A model generated the notes under the pieces. The model had not been told where the DNA came from. It searched no databases and was given only the letters and a program-made list of their open reading frames with translations. A program made the position numbers and the translations under genes. Source: VXMF01 sp965206775 (GTDB lineage: Bacteria; Acidobacteriota; Terriglobia; Bryobacterales; UBA6623). From it: a stretch of 64,000 nt of DNA. The DNA is taken from assembly GCA_965206775.1 (NCBI GenBank), contig CBDBKU010000003.1, positions 2,852,001-2,916,000 on the forward strand, in the 5' to 3' direction. This document shows, piece after piece, positions 1-9,438 of this stretch. The number at the start of each line of letters is the position of its first letter. The stretch's first letter is position 1.

Positions 1-1
1 T

Positions 2-676
2 GTGCTTGAAGAGTCGTTGGAAGCAGGCCAGATGGTGACCGCTGGCCAGACGGTCGGACGGCTTTTCGCGGCCGACGCCGTCGAGGTGGTTGTGCCACTG
101 TCGGACGCCATGGCAGCCTTGATCCCAAGGCTGTGGAAGCTTCGCGCGGGGGACTCCGACGAGCGAGTTGGCGCCCGCGTGATTGCGAGCTATGGCGATG
201 CACGCTACGCCTGGCAAGGCTACGTGGACCGGGCTGAAGTATCGGTCGACAAGCAGACACGGACCATTGACGCGATCGTGCGCGTGCCCAACCCCTTCGC
301 CGCCGGCAAGCCGGTGGCGGGGTCCAACAGCCCCGGCGGCCCTCCCCCGCTGCTGGTGAGCAATTTCGTGGAGGTCGAAATCCAAGGCATTGCTCCGGAG
401 AGCTATTCCCGGGTGCCACGGGCGGCACTAAGGCCGGGGAACGAGGTCTGGGTGGTGGGCGACGACCGGAAGGTGAGTATCGTCCCTGTGCGCGTCCTGC
501 AGCGCGTCAACGATGAAGCCGTGGTGGTCGGCGCTCTCGAAGACGGGCAATTGGTCATCACCGGCGGCGTTCAGTTTGTCACCGAAGGCATGGCCCATAT
601 TCGCGGTGTGGGCATAGCCGAAGTCATCTGCGCGCACAATCCGGAAGATCTATTCCGCAGCTTGCTGGCCCTATGA
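2..676 (+). CDS. RND efflux periplasmic adaptor, C-terminal part (cut by window edge)
   Basis: This is the C-terminal part of a membrane-fusion (HlyD/AcrA-type) protein that links an inner-membrane RND pump to an outer-membrane channel. The visible reading frame begins in the last part of the lipoyl/barrel-sandwich region (GQMVTAGQTVGRLF), passes through the beta-barrel domain (VDRAEVSVDKQTRTIDAIVRV) and ends in the membrane-proximal domain (VPRAALRPGNEVWVV, then GALEDGQLVITGG). These are family hallmarks. The true start lies left of the window; the GTG at position 2 is internal. The last 15 or so residues after the conserved domain are unusual for the family. The substrate cannot be told. 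It faces infC convergently across about 100 bp. Confidence 0.8.
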   Translation: MLEESLEAGQMVTAGQTVGRLFAADAVEVVVPLSDAMAALIPRLWKLRAGDSDERVGARVIASYGDARYAWQGYVDRAEVSVDKQTRTIDAIVRVPNPFAAGKPVAGSNSPGGPPPLLVSNFVEVEIQGIAPESYSRVPRAALRPGNEVWVVGDDRKVSIVPVRVLQRVNDEAVVVGALEDGQLVITGGVQFVTEGMAHIRGVGIAEVICAHNPEDLFRSLLAL

Positions 677-779
677 ACCCGACTGCGGGAACGCAACCGA
701 AACGAGCACCCAAGCCACGGTCGCGCCGCGAAGAATCCGCGCCCGCAGCGCAGGGGCAATCGGACCGGTCAGCGCCTTA

Positions 780-1400
780 CTAAGCGGGAAGCTGCGGCTG
801 GCGGGGCGTCGCGGGCACCGACGCGGGCTGCGGCTGATCGACTTGCTTCTTGGGGGGCTTGGCAACCTTCCTCGGGCCAATCATCATGCTCATCGTGCGG
901 CCTTCGATGCGAGGCTGCGTTTCGGGATTGCCAACCTCTGCGAGGTCGCCGGCCAGTTCACGGAGAATGCGCTCTCCGATGTTCGCATGCGTGATTTCCC
1001 TGCCGCGGAAGAAGACAGTCGCCTTGACCTTGTTCCCTTCCTGAAGGAATCGCAGCGCATGGTTCTTCTTGAAGTCGTAGTCGTGCCGATCGGTATTGGG
1101 CCGGAACTTGACTTCCTTCACCTCGATGCGATGCTGCTTCTTCTTGGCCTCGTTCTTCTTCTTCTTCTCGATGTAGGAATACTCGCCGTAATCGATCACT
1201 TTGGCGACCGGCGGCTGGGCTGTCGGCGAAACCAGCACTAAATCGAGCCCCAGTTCCTTTGCCCGACGAACTCCTTCGCTCGTCGGCATGACCCGAGTCT
1301 GGCCATCTGGAAATACCACTCGCACTTCACGAGCGCGAATCGTCTCATTGACATTCTGTCGTCGAACCCGACGAATCGGACGGTAACGTCTCCGGAAAAT
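780..1400 (-). CDS. infC: translation initiation factor IF-3
   Basis: IF-3 binds the 30S subunit, prevents premature 50S joining and proofreads start codons. Both family domains are present: the N-domain (NVNETIRAREVRVV, then RRAKELGLDLVLVSP and VAKVIDYGEY), a lysine-rich linker (IEKKKKNEAKKKQ) and the C-domain (VKFRPNTDRHDYDFK to MSMMIGP). A start at the first ATG/GTG (1325) would delete the conserved NETIRAR stretch. An in-frame ATT at 1400 sits 5 nt after a perfect AGGAGG and gives 206 aa. AUU is the known infC start in Escherichia coli, where it drives autoregulation. A Pro/Gln-rich tail of about 25 residues follows the C-domain. The usual rpmI-rplT partners do not follow; the next gene faces it. 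Confidence 0.93.
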   Translation of the reverse strand: MFRRRYRPIRRVRRQNVNETIRAREVRVVFPDGQTRVMPTSEGVRRAKELGLDLVLVSPTAQPPVAKVIDYGEYSYIEKKKKNEAKKKQHRIEVKEVKFRPNTDRHDYDFKKNHALRFLQEGNKVKATVFFRGREITHANIGERILRELAGDLAEVGNPETQPRIEGRTMSMMIGPRKVAKPPKKQVDQPQPASVPATPRQPQLPA

Positions 1401-1411
1401 ACTATCCTCCT
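1398..1411 (-). promoter_or_regulatory. infC: infC ribosome-binding site and AUU start codon
   Basis: On the minus strand AGGAGG (1411-1406), a 5-nt spacer ATAGT, then ATT (1400-1398). No ATG or GTG is in frame between this site and codon 26, so the AUU is the only start that keeps the full IF-3 N-domain. Confidence 0.75.
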
Positions 1412-1444
1412 CTCTTGCAGTGTCGATTGGGCGATCCTATCGAT

Positions 1445-1482
1445 AAAAAAGGGATCGGAGCGCCTCGCGGCACCCAATCCCC
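1445..1482 (-). terminator. intrinsic-terminator hairpin in the infC leader
   Basis: On the minus strand GGGGATTGGGTGCC, loop GCGA, GGCGCTCCGATCCC, then six T. The stem is about 13 bp with G-T wobbles and one bulge, and has a GNRA-type loop. It lies only about 45 nt upstream of the infC start. It could end an upstream transcript or act as an attenuator for infC. The hairpin and T-run are seen directly; the role is inferred. Confidence 0.6.
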
Positions 1483-2275
1483 GTCGATCGGCAAATCTCT
1501 CAGAAGTGCCCCTAGAGCAGCCCGCAGGATCTCCTTACGCGCCACCCGCTCTCTGCAAGCGCCCTAATAGTACCACAACGGTCCAATCCAGGCATTGTCG
1601 GACGGCAGAAATTGTGAACGGCACCATTTCGAGGCCGTCGAGACCGCCGCATGACGGAGAGCCATTTGGACAGCTGCTAGCAGCGTGGCGCACAGTCTCA
1701 ACACGGACGCCTCCGACCAGGCCCGCCCGCGCCGACTTGAACTGTGCAACATGAAGCGAAGAGACCGCTTCCCGTGCGACCGCGCGCTTGGACTTGGGCA
1801 GGACGCGCTGTCGCCTGCCGTCCCCCGCATGGCAGGCACGGTCCCGGCCCTGCGGCCCCTCGTACCAGAGACACCCGCATCGATGAATACGGCATCTCGA
1901 ACCCGCATCGTGATCGACGGATGTTCGAGCCAAGACTCCGTCTCATAGGGCGACTGGACTGTCAGGATTGGAACGGAGCCATACGCGGCGAGCCGCCTCG
2001 CGTGCCAAGTCGGCCGCGCTCTTGCTCGCCCGCTCTGCCGTTGCGCGAAGTGCCTTCGGATCTTCATCCGAAATATAGACCCGCGTCTCAGTCAACAGTC
2101 CGACCATCAAGGGAGCTGACGCAGGGCAATCAGCAGCTCACTATTCCGACCGGTCCGCCTTCCAGGGCGCATTCGGACCTCACTTTTGGTGCGGCCAAGC
2201 CTAGGGCCTCTGGCGCTTCCGGTCAGCTCGAACAACCGGTTGAAACGGGTGCGATATGATTGATTCGATTTCACA
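1483..2275. other. long region without a recognisable gene
   Basis: About 790 bp between the infC leader and the TIM-barrel gene. Several open frames exist on both strands, but their translations are Arg/Pro/Ser-rich and match no family I recognise. I looked for tRNA, tmRNA, RNase P and SRP RNA signature strings and found none. The end near 1483-1570 probably belongs to the infC leader transcript. Confidence 0.4.
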
Positions 2276-3322
<1,047 letters not shown>

Positions 3323-3952
3323 CTACGGTTGGCGGGCAACGGTTCCGTTCGCTCCTTTGTAGAGCATCCACATCCCTAGCATCTGCACTACATGGTACAG
3401 GTCGTTGTGGTTGAAGCGCGGATGGGGTGCCAGCCCTGCGGCCTGGATCCCGGCCGCTAGAAACGACACCAGCACACCGAGTACGATCCATCGTGCAGGT
3501 TCGTGTCGGGTCCGGAGCCAGACCCATCCGTACACGGCAAGGACGAATCCGAACGACACCGAATAATCGACTATCGCGATGACGAAATCGCTCGTCCTCG
3601 TGACAGCAACCAGGTAGGCAGCCAGTTGCAGGCCGGCCGCGATCTCCACCGGGCGCCGCCAACCTGCCGCCAAATGGGCGTGTGCAGTGGCGATGGTTCC
3701 GAAGAAGGCGGCGCAACCGATCGACATCATGGTGACAGTCCACAGCGGACCCGAGAGCGAACGGTCCATGACAGGAAAGAAACCGTGATAAGTGCCTCCA
3801 GCGAAAGCTGCTGCGGCGCTAACTGCAAGTGCCCCAGCCCATCGGTTCCGGCTCGGATCCGCACCGCGACGGTATAGCCGAACCGCAAGTGCCAAGCAGA
3901 GGATCCCCAGCGCGAAATCCGTCGCGAGGGTCATCGGCTCGTGCAACCGCAT
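3323..3952 (-). CDS. multi-pass membrane protein, CREST/DUF6962-like
   Basis: About 209 residues with roughly seven hydrophobic segments. Three features recall the CREST hydrolase superfamily (alkaline ceramidase, PAQR, Per1): an acidic residue at the first membrane segment (EPMTLATDFALG), a polar-His motif in the next (GGTYHGF) and a late paired-His motif (NHNDLYHVVQM). CREST enzymes are Zn-dependent lipid hydrolases within the membrane; assignment here is inference from motif spacing. The start may be residue 7 (3934), because only 17 bp separate this gene from the divergent TVP38 gene. It has no partner in an operon. Confidence 0.6.
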   Translation of the reverse strand: MRLHEPMTLATDFALGILCLALAVRLYRRGADPSRNRWAGALAVSAAAAFAGGTYHGFFPVMDRSLSGPLWTVTMMSIGCAAFFGTIATAHAHLAAGWRRPVEIAAGLQLAAYLVAVTRTSDFVIAIVDYSVSFGFVLAVYGWVWLRTRHEPARWIVLGVLVSFLAAGIQAAGLAPHPRFNHNDLYHVVQMLGMWMLYKGANGTVARQP

Positions 3953-3969
3953 CGTCGATAGAATACGAT

Positions 3970-4656
3970 ATGAATCCGCCCGCAGCAGCCAACCGTAGGA
4001 GTGGCGATCGCAGCAAGCTTTGGGCGGTCGTAGCCATTGCGGCTCTCTCCGCAGTGCTTTTCGTTGCGTGGCGACGTAGTTGGCTCGGCGGACTCGTAGA
4101 TCACGAGCAGCTGATCACTTGGATGCGCGACCATGGGGCGGTCGGCCCGCTGATCTGCATCGGTATCCAGTTCATGCAGGTCGTGATCTTCGCCATCCCA
4201 GGCGAAATCACGCAAATCGCGGCGGGCTACGTGTTCGGGGCATGGTGGGGATTTCTGTATTCCATCGTCGGCATCCTCTTCGGGTCGGCCTTCGACTTCG
4301 GCTTTGCCAAGGCGGTCGGGCGTCCCGCTGTACAGCGGATCCTAGGCTCGGCGCGGCTCGCCGACATCGACGAGCGGTTGCGGTCGCGAAACGGCCTTGT
4401 CGCCGTATTCGTGCTGTTCCTCCTCCCGGGCACGCCCAAGGACGCCATGTCCTACGGGGCCGGCCTGACGGCTTTGCGCCTGCCCATGTTCCTCGCCCTC
4501 AGCGTGCCCGCCCGCATGCCGGCGCTTCTGCTCAGCACGCTCTTTGGGTCCGAAGCCCACGATCGCGACTACAGTTCGATGGTGTGGATCGCAGTGACGG
4601 CCGGGCTCCTCCTGGGTGGTGCAGCGTTCTTCCAATGGCGGAGGCGGGAGAGATGA
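3970..4656 (+). CDS. TVP38/TMEM64 (DedA-related) membrane protein
   Basis: A 228-residue inner-membrane protein of the SNARE-associated/VTT family. After an N-terminal membrane segment it carries the family signature: IPGEITQIAAGYVFGAWWG, then GSAFDFGFAKAVGRPAVQR, then FLLPGTPKDAMSYGAGLT with the typical Pro-Gly and Gly-Ala-Gly turns. Family members are thought to move or scramble phospholipids or undecaprenyl phosphate. The ATG at 3970 is preferred; the frame stays open upstream, but that part is Arg/Pro/Ser-rich and covers the divergent gene. It overlaps the next gene by ATGA, so the two are probably translationally coupled. Confidence 0.8.
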   Translation: MNPPAAANRRSGDRSKLWAVVAIAALSAVLFVAWRRSWLGGLVDHEQLITWMRDHGAVGPLICIGIQFMQVVIFAIPGEITQIAAGYVFGAWWGFLYSIVGILFGSAFDFGFAKAVGRPAVQRILGSARLADIDERLRSRNGLVAVFVLFLLPGTPKDAMSYGAGLTALRLPMFLALSVPARMPALLLSTLFGSEAHDRDYSSMVWIAVTAGLLLGGAAFFQWRRRER

Positions 4657-5486
4657 TCCGACCGATGCGAGCCGGCGACATCGAAGGGGCACTGCGCCTC
4701 AAGGAAGCGGCTCGCTGGAATCAGACGGATCTGGACTGGAAGCGGCTACTCCGGCTGGAGCCTGGGGGCTGTTTCGTGGACGAGCGGGAAGGGATCGTCG
4801 CCGGCACAGCTACGGCGTTGCGCCACGGGATTGATCTCGCTTGGATCGGCATGGTTCTCGTCCTGCCGGAATTCAGGCGCCAAGGAATCGCGACAGGCCT
4901 CATGAAGCACGCGATGAATTGGCTCCGTGACCGCGGGAACCGGATTTCCCGCCTGGACGCGACCGACATGGGCCGGCCGCTCTACCTGGAACTCGGCTAC
5001 CGAGACGAAGCCGTCGTCGAGCGCTGGGAGCGGCCGCCAGTTGCCGACACCGCTTCAGGACGCCCGAAGAACTCGCTGGCATCGTTTTCGGATTTCCAGG
5101 CGTCGCTCGATCTATGCGCGAGCGGATACGACCGTTCCGTATTGCTGCGCGACCTAGCCTCTGACGATTCGGTCGAGAGCGTCCAATCCGAATCCGGCTT
5201 CGCGTTCGGTCGGCCGGGCTCCGAGGCTTGGTTCGTGGGCCCGTGCGTGGTCATGTCCGGAGACGAAGCCGAACCGCTGCTCACGGGCCTGCTCGACGGG
5301 CACGAGCGCCAGCGCGTGTTCTGGGACCTCCTTCCTGCCAACGAGTCCGCCACTCGCTTGGCTGACCGCTTGGGATTCCTGCCCGCCAGACGGCTGGTGC
5401 GAATGGTCCTCGACGAATCCGGCAGCGCTCCCAATCGGGCCCGGCCCGATCACATCTACGCAACGGCGGGATTCGAGTTCGGATAA
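4653..5486 (+). CDS. GNAT family N-acetyltransferase with C-terminal second GNAT-like half
   Basis: A 277-residue protein starting in an ATGA overlap, with GGAGG (4640-4644) 8 nt upstream. The N-terminal half is a GNAT fold: IRPMRAGDIEGALRLKE, then the acetyl-CoA pyrophosphate loop in LPEFRRQGIATGLMKHAM, then LYLELGYRDE. The second half (DRSVLLRDLA, PCVVMSGDEAEPLL, ANESATRLADRLGFLPARRL) resembles the second domain of two-domain acetyltransferases. The substrate is unknown. Overlap with the TVP38 gene suggests a shared transcript; the next gene starts 3 bp after its stop. Confidence 0.8.
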   Translation: MIRPMRAGDIEGALRLKEAARWNQTDLDWKRLLRLEPGGCFVDEREGIVAGTATALRHGIDLAWIGMVLVLPEFRRQGIATGLMKHAMNWLRDRGNRISRLDATDMGRPLYLELGYRDEAVVERWERPPVADTASGRPKNSLASFSDFQASLDLCASGYDRSVLLRDLASDDSVESVQSESGFAFGRPGSEAWFVGPCVVMSGDEAEPLLTGLLDGHERQRVFWDLLPANESATRLADRLGFLPARRLVRMVLDESGSAPNRARPDHIYATAGFEFG

Positions 5487-5489
5487 ACC

Positions 5490-6347
5490 ATGGCATTCAA
5501 ACGCACGAAGGCGCTCTGGCGCGTGATGGGCGAAGAGCTCACCTTGGGTGTCGACACACTCCTTATCGGACGAATCGAGCTCGTTCGAGGAGGGGGAGCG
5601 TCGAAACCCGATCCTGCGGCCGTTCTCGATTCCGCAACCAACATGGAGGAATCGGATGCGAGCATCGTCGAAATCAATCCCGGCCCCCGACTCCTTACGA
5701 CCGGGCTTCCGACTCCGGACGAGGAGCTGTCTCGACTCGTACCGGTCTTGCGCAAGCTGGGGCCCAGGCTAGGCACGCCGATCAGCGTGGTGACCGCGAA
5801 TGCCGAGACGGCACGCCGGGCAATTGACCTCGGGGCCTCGATTGTGCATGACATCAGCGGGCTGGCATTCGACACCAACATGGCACCCGCCATCAACGAG
5901 ACCGACGCGGCGCTGATCCTAGGTCACATGCGCGGGACGCCTGCGCAATGGCCGCGCTTGGAGCCGTTGACGCGACTGCCCGAGCACGTGCGCACGGACC
6001 TCCAGGCGTCCCTGCTCCGCGCCCACAAGGCTGGACTCGAACGCCGACGGATCGTCTTGGATCCTGGCTTGGAGCACGGCAAGCGCGGCCAGGAGAACTT
6101 CAATCTACTTCGCCTGCTCGGTAGCTTGGGACCTCCTGGTCAGGGCATCCAAGCGAATCTCGCCGGCAAGCGATTCCTCGTCGAGTCCGTGCGCTCAAGC
6201 TCGGCCGAGCGCACGGCAGCGCTAGCGGTGGCAGCGACTCTGGCGCTTGAGTCTGGCGCGCATTTGCTTACGGTAGAGCATCCGCAGACCATTCGCGATG
6301 CCGTGAGAGTGGTCGATCGGATCTATCACGGCGACGAAACGGAGTGA
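5490..6347 (+). CDS. degenerate dihydropteroate-synthase-like protein
   Basis: A 285-residue pterin-binding TIM barrel related to FolP. Recognisable landmarks are IVHDISGLAFD, LGHMRGTP, IVLDPGLEHGK and NLAGKRFL, in the order of DHPS. However, the N-terminal GIxNVTPDSFSDGG loop is replaced by IGRIELVRGGGASKPD, the ESTRPG loop by NPGPRLLTTG, the SVDT Asp by Val (SVVT), the Asn of the ND motif by His, and the RVHD end by VEHPQT. Several substrate-binding residues are therefore missing, so it may not make dihydropteroate. It follows the GNAT gene by 3 bp in what looks like a three-gene operon. The frame itself is intact and not decaying. Confidence 0.75.
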   Translation: MAFKRTKALWRVMGEELTLGVDTLLIGRIELVRGGGASKPDPAAVLDSATNMEESDASIVEINPGPRLLTTGLPTPDEELSRLVPVLRKLGPRLGTPISVVTANAETARRAIDLGASIVHDISGLAFDTNMAPAINETDAALILGHMRGTPAQWPRLEPLTRLPEHVRTDLQASLLRAHKAGLERRRIVLDPGLEHGKRGQENFNLLRLLGSLGPPGQGIQANLAGKRFLVESVRSSSAERTAALAVAATLALESGAHLLTVEHPQTIRDAVRVVDRIYHGDETE

Positions 6348-6370
6348 ATCCTCGCCGGGCCTCGAACCGG

Positions 6371-8947
6371 CTATACGACGGAGTCCTGGTCGCACGCTTG
6401 GATCAATTCGGCCTGCAGCTCTTCGCAAGTCGGCGCCGCCAGCTTTTCGGCCTTCTGCCTGATGTAAAAGACATCCGCTACGCGATAACCCAGCGTCTGG
6501 CACATGACCAGGTCAATATCGCAGGCGTGCTGCGAAAACACACTAGCTAGGTCGTAGAGCAACCGAGTCCGGTCAGCCGCGTCGACGTAGAATATCGTGG
6601 CGCGAGCCGAAGTCCGGTTGTCGAACGACACATGGGGCGCTTGGGCATTCCGCCTTCGATACCGGACGGTGCCGCGCCTCTTGAGCAGCTCACTGGCATC
6701 GAGGCTGCCGTCTGCGACGCGGCGCAAGCGCTGCTCGAAGCCCTTGAGTTCGCCGACGTCGACCTGGGATGCCGAATCATACGGCCCCTCGGTTACGCGG
6801 AACGAATCCAGAACCAACCCGTCATCGTTGGAGAAAGCCTCCGCACGCACGATGCTAAAGCTATAGCTCGCAATCGCGGCACAGAGCGATGCGAACAGGA
6901 ACGGCCTTTCCCGGCCCATCACAACGACCTCGAAGTCACCGTGTACAGGTTTCGATACGGCCGTCGCGCGACCCTTGCCCACACCAGCCGACATGGAATA
7001 GTGCTCGTAAACCTGCTCGGCAGTATGGGTTCGGAGGTAACGCTCGGGGAACCCCTTCAGGAACTCGCTCATGCGCCGCCTTTCAGAATCGGACGTAGCC
7101 AGATCGAGGCAATCGACTTTGATCCCAGGTTGGATCCGCCGGTCCTCGTGGTCTCGCTGAAAAATCGCGTACGCGCCGAGATAGAGCCTCCAGAGCAGTT
7201 CCTTGCGCCAATTCGTCTTCGTCGTCGGATCGACTGCGGCGCTGTCTGCGTACGTCATCAATGTCAGAAGCTTTAACCGGTCGAGCGTCCGGACGCGCGC
7301 CTTGAAATCCTCAAGAACCTCGTTCTCGCTTAGATCCCGCTTGGTCATCACCTCCGACATCAACGAGTGATCCCGGACGAGCTGGATGACCGTTTCGCGG
7401 TCCATGGGGTCTTCCATCCCGATGCGCTGCATCGCAGCAGCAGCCAGCTTGGCGCTAGCGGTGTCGTGAGACTCTCCGTCGACACCCTTGCCGACATCGT
7501 GGAAGAGCAGGGCCAGGTACAGCAGGTCTGCCCGGGTGACTTCGCTTAGGAGCTGCGCATAGCGCTTGTCGATGGACTCGGATGCCTTCGGAAGATCCTT
7601 AAGTATCCGGATCGTCACCAAGGTGTGCTCGTCCACGGTGAATCGATGGTAGAAGTTTCGGATGACGAGACAGTCGATTAGTTCGACTTCGGGAAGCAGC
7701 GAATAGAGCACGCCGGCTTCGCGCATCGCCTCAAGCGCCTTGTAGGCGTGCGGGAGTAGCAGGACCGTACGCAGCTGCGGCCATTGCCTAGCATCGGATC
7801 GGAAGTGCTCGCCCAGCACGGGCAAGTTCTCTTGAATGCGTGCCTCGGTCTGCGCAGCCAGCGGAATGCCATGGCGCGCAACGAACTCGAACACGCCCAA
7901 CGCCAGTTCCGGCTTCGATTCCATGGCGTGGGGGTCCTGGAAGTAGAGCCTGCCCTGGGTCACGTTGAAATCTCGGTTCGAGAGGCGGGACTTGCGCTTG
8001 CGCAGGATCTTCAGCAGCGCGTTGGACGGGGCTGCCGACTCGTCCATCAAGCGGAGGGCGAGCCGGTACATAGAGCGCGTGTTGCGAAAGTAGATCCGCA
8101 TCAGGTCGGCCGCGCCTCCGTCGCCGGAAAAAACCTTCCCCGCGCCTGCATGCGCGATCGCGTCCTGCATGTCGTAGCTGAGCAGGTTCTTGTCCCGGCC
8201 GTAGTAGTAGTGCAGGTAGCACCGCACAGCGAACAGAAATCTCTTTGCACCGTCGATATTCCACCCTCGCTGGGGGGGAAGATGCTCCTCGCTCCACGGT
8301 ATGCGGTCCGGCTCGACATGCTCGAGCTGCGCCACCCAGCAGGCAAGGTGGTAGTCGCGAAGCCCGCCCGGGCCTTCCTTGATATTCGGCTCCAGATGGT
8401 AAAGAGTCTGATCGAACGCCCGATGCCGCTTCCGAGCAGTCTCGGACAGCATGCGGGCAATCGCCTTCTGCTCGCGCAGGAAGAACCGCGGCAGAGTCGT
8501 CCGGCAGAATTCCTCGAAGAATCCCATGTCGCCGGCGACGAAACGTGTATCGAGCAGGCTGATGTGGAGCTCGGCGTTGTCTGGCGCAAGCTTCGCGCAC
8601 TCGCGCGGATCCCGGACCGAGTGGGAAACACGGAGCTTGGAATCCCAAAGTGTGGCCAAGAGCGTCGCGATCTTGTCCTTGCGCAGCTCGGCTTCGCGCG
8701 CGCTGCGGAACAGGAGGAGCAGGTCGATGTCGGAGTGCGGGAAGAGCTCGCACCGTCCGTACCCGCCTACGGCGACAGCGGCTATCCCGCCGCTTTCGCC
8801 AGCGAATCCCTCCTCGAATCGACCGCGGACGATGTCATCGACTGCATCAGTTCTACGGGCTACCGCCCGCAACCCGTCACCGTCCTCGAAGAAGTCCGAA
8901 CTCAACCGCTCCATTTGCTGCACGTGGTAGGTTCCGAGGCTAGACAT
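6371..8947 (-). CDS. glnD: [protein-PII] uridylyltransferase/uridylyl-removing enzyme
   Basis: An 858-residue bifunctional nitrogen sensor that adds UMP to P-II under low glutamine and removes it under high glutamine. The nucleotidyltransferase motif is GGYGRCELFPHSDIDLLLLF (residues 61-80). The HD uridylyl-removing site is ALLFHDVGKGVDGESHD in mid-protein. Two C-terminal ACT domains follow (EVVVMGRERPFLFASL and ATIFYVDAADRTRLLYDL), which sense glutamine. Length matches the family. It lies 127 bp downstream of glnK1 on the same strand, next to its own substrate. The opposite-strand DHPS-like gene ends 23 bp past its stop. Confidence 0.95.
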   Translation of the reverse strand: MSSLGTYHVQQMERLSSDFFEDGDGLRAVARRTDAVDDIVRGRFEEGFAGESGGIAAVAVGGYGRCELFPHSDIDLLLLFRSAREAELRKDKIATLLATLWDSKLRVSHSVRDPRECAKLAPDNAELHISLLDTRFVAGDMGFFEEFCRTTLPRFFLREQKAIARMLSETARKRHRAFDQTLYHLEPNIKEGPGGLRDYHLACWVAQLEHVEPDRIPWSEEHLPPQRGWNIDGAKRFLFAVRCYLHYYYGRDKNLLSYDMQDAIAHAGAGKVFSGDGGAADLMRIYFRNTRSMYRLALRLMDESAAPSNALLKILRKRKSRLSNRDFNVTQGRLYFQDPHAMESKPELALGVFEFVARHGIPLAAQTEARIQENLPVLGEHFRSDARQWPQLRTVLLLPHAYKALEAMREAGVLYSLLPEVELIDCLVIRNFYHRFTVDEHTLVTIRILKDLPKASESIDKRYAQLLSEVTRADLLYLALLFHDVGKGVDGESHDTASAKLAAAAMQRIGMEDPMDRETVIQLVRDHSLMSEVMTKRDLSENEVLEDFKARVRTLDRLKLLTLMTYADSAAVDPTTKTNWRKELLWRLYLGAYAIFQRDHEDRRIQPGIKVDCLDLATSDSERRRMSEFLKGFPERYLRTHTAEQVYEHYSMSAGVGKGRATAVSKPVHGDFEVVVMGRERPFLFASLCAAIASYSFSIVRAEAFSNDDGLVLDSFRVTEGPYDSASQVDVGELKGFEQRLRRVADGSLDASELLKRRGTVRYRRRNAQAPHVSFDNRTSARATIFYVDAADRTRLLYDLASVFSQHACDIDLVMCQTLGYRVADVFYIRQKAEKLAAPTCEELQAELIQACDQDSVV

Positions 8948-9074
8948 ATCGCTTTTCCTACACCGCTACTACTTCAAGCGACTGGCTGCTTTGCAAAGCT
9001 GGCCGTCGGGCAGCGTGCCCGGCGGCCAGCGGATTCCTCTCCACGGTCGGGACCGGCGGCTGGATGCGTGCCGG

Positions 9075-9413
9075 CTAAATGGCTTCGTCGTCCTTCTCGT
9101 TGTTGCGAATCCGGATGGCTTCGCCAATGTCCGAGATGAAGACCTTGCCGTCACCGATCTTGCCGGTTCGGGCTGACTCTACGATAGCCTTGACGGTTTC
9201 GTCGACGCGGTCGCTTGGAACGATGGCTTCGATCTTGACCTTGGGAAGCAGATCGACCTCGTACTCCTGGCCCCGGTAGACCTCCTTGTGACCCTTCTGG
9301 CGGCCGTGACCTCGCACGTCGTAGATCGTCATCCCGTCGATGCCGATATCCTTCAGTGCTTCGCGGACGTCGTCCAGTTTGAACGGCTGAATGACTGCTT
9401 CGATTTTCTTCAT
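9075..9413 (-). CDS. glnK: P-II nitrogen regulatory protein (copy 1)
   Basis: A 112-residue trimeric P-II protein. Tyr51 of the T-loop (YRGQEYEVDLLPKVKIE) is the uridylylation target, and the B-loop TGKIGDGKVF binds ATP/2-oxoglutarate. A good ribosome site (GAGGAGA, 8-nt spacer) fixes the ATG at 9413. It sits 25 bp after amtB1, the classic amtB-glnK coupling in which the P-II protein plugs the ammonium channel when nitrogen is plentiful. It is nearly identical to copy 2 over most of its length, the differences being mostly conservative. Confidence 0.95.
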   Translation of the reverse strand: MKKIEAVIQPFKLDDVREALKDIGIDGMTIYDVRGHGRQKGHKEVYRGQEYEVDLLPKVKIEAIVPSDRVDETVKAIVESARTGKIGDGKVFISDIGEAIRIRNNEKDDEAI

Positions 9414-9438
9414 GACAAGATTCTCCTCATACTAGCTG

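Noticed and set aside
1483..1570. Possible T-box riboswitch upstream of infC (GGGTGGCGCG string)
   Set aside because: Only a partial match to the T-box antiterminator string, with no specifier stem recognised. Kept only as a leader hairpin.
1744..2259. 171-residue open frame between infC and the TIM-barrel gene
   Set aside because: Arg/Pro/Ser-rich translation with no family features or ribosome site; typical of chance frames in GC-rich DNA.
7784..9139. 451-residue open frame on the plus strand
   Set aside because: It is antisense to glnD, which has unmistakable motifs across the same region.
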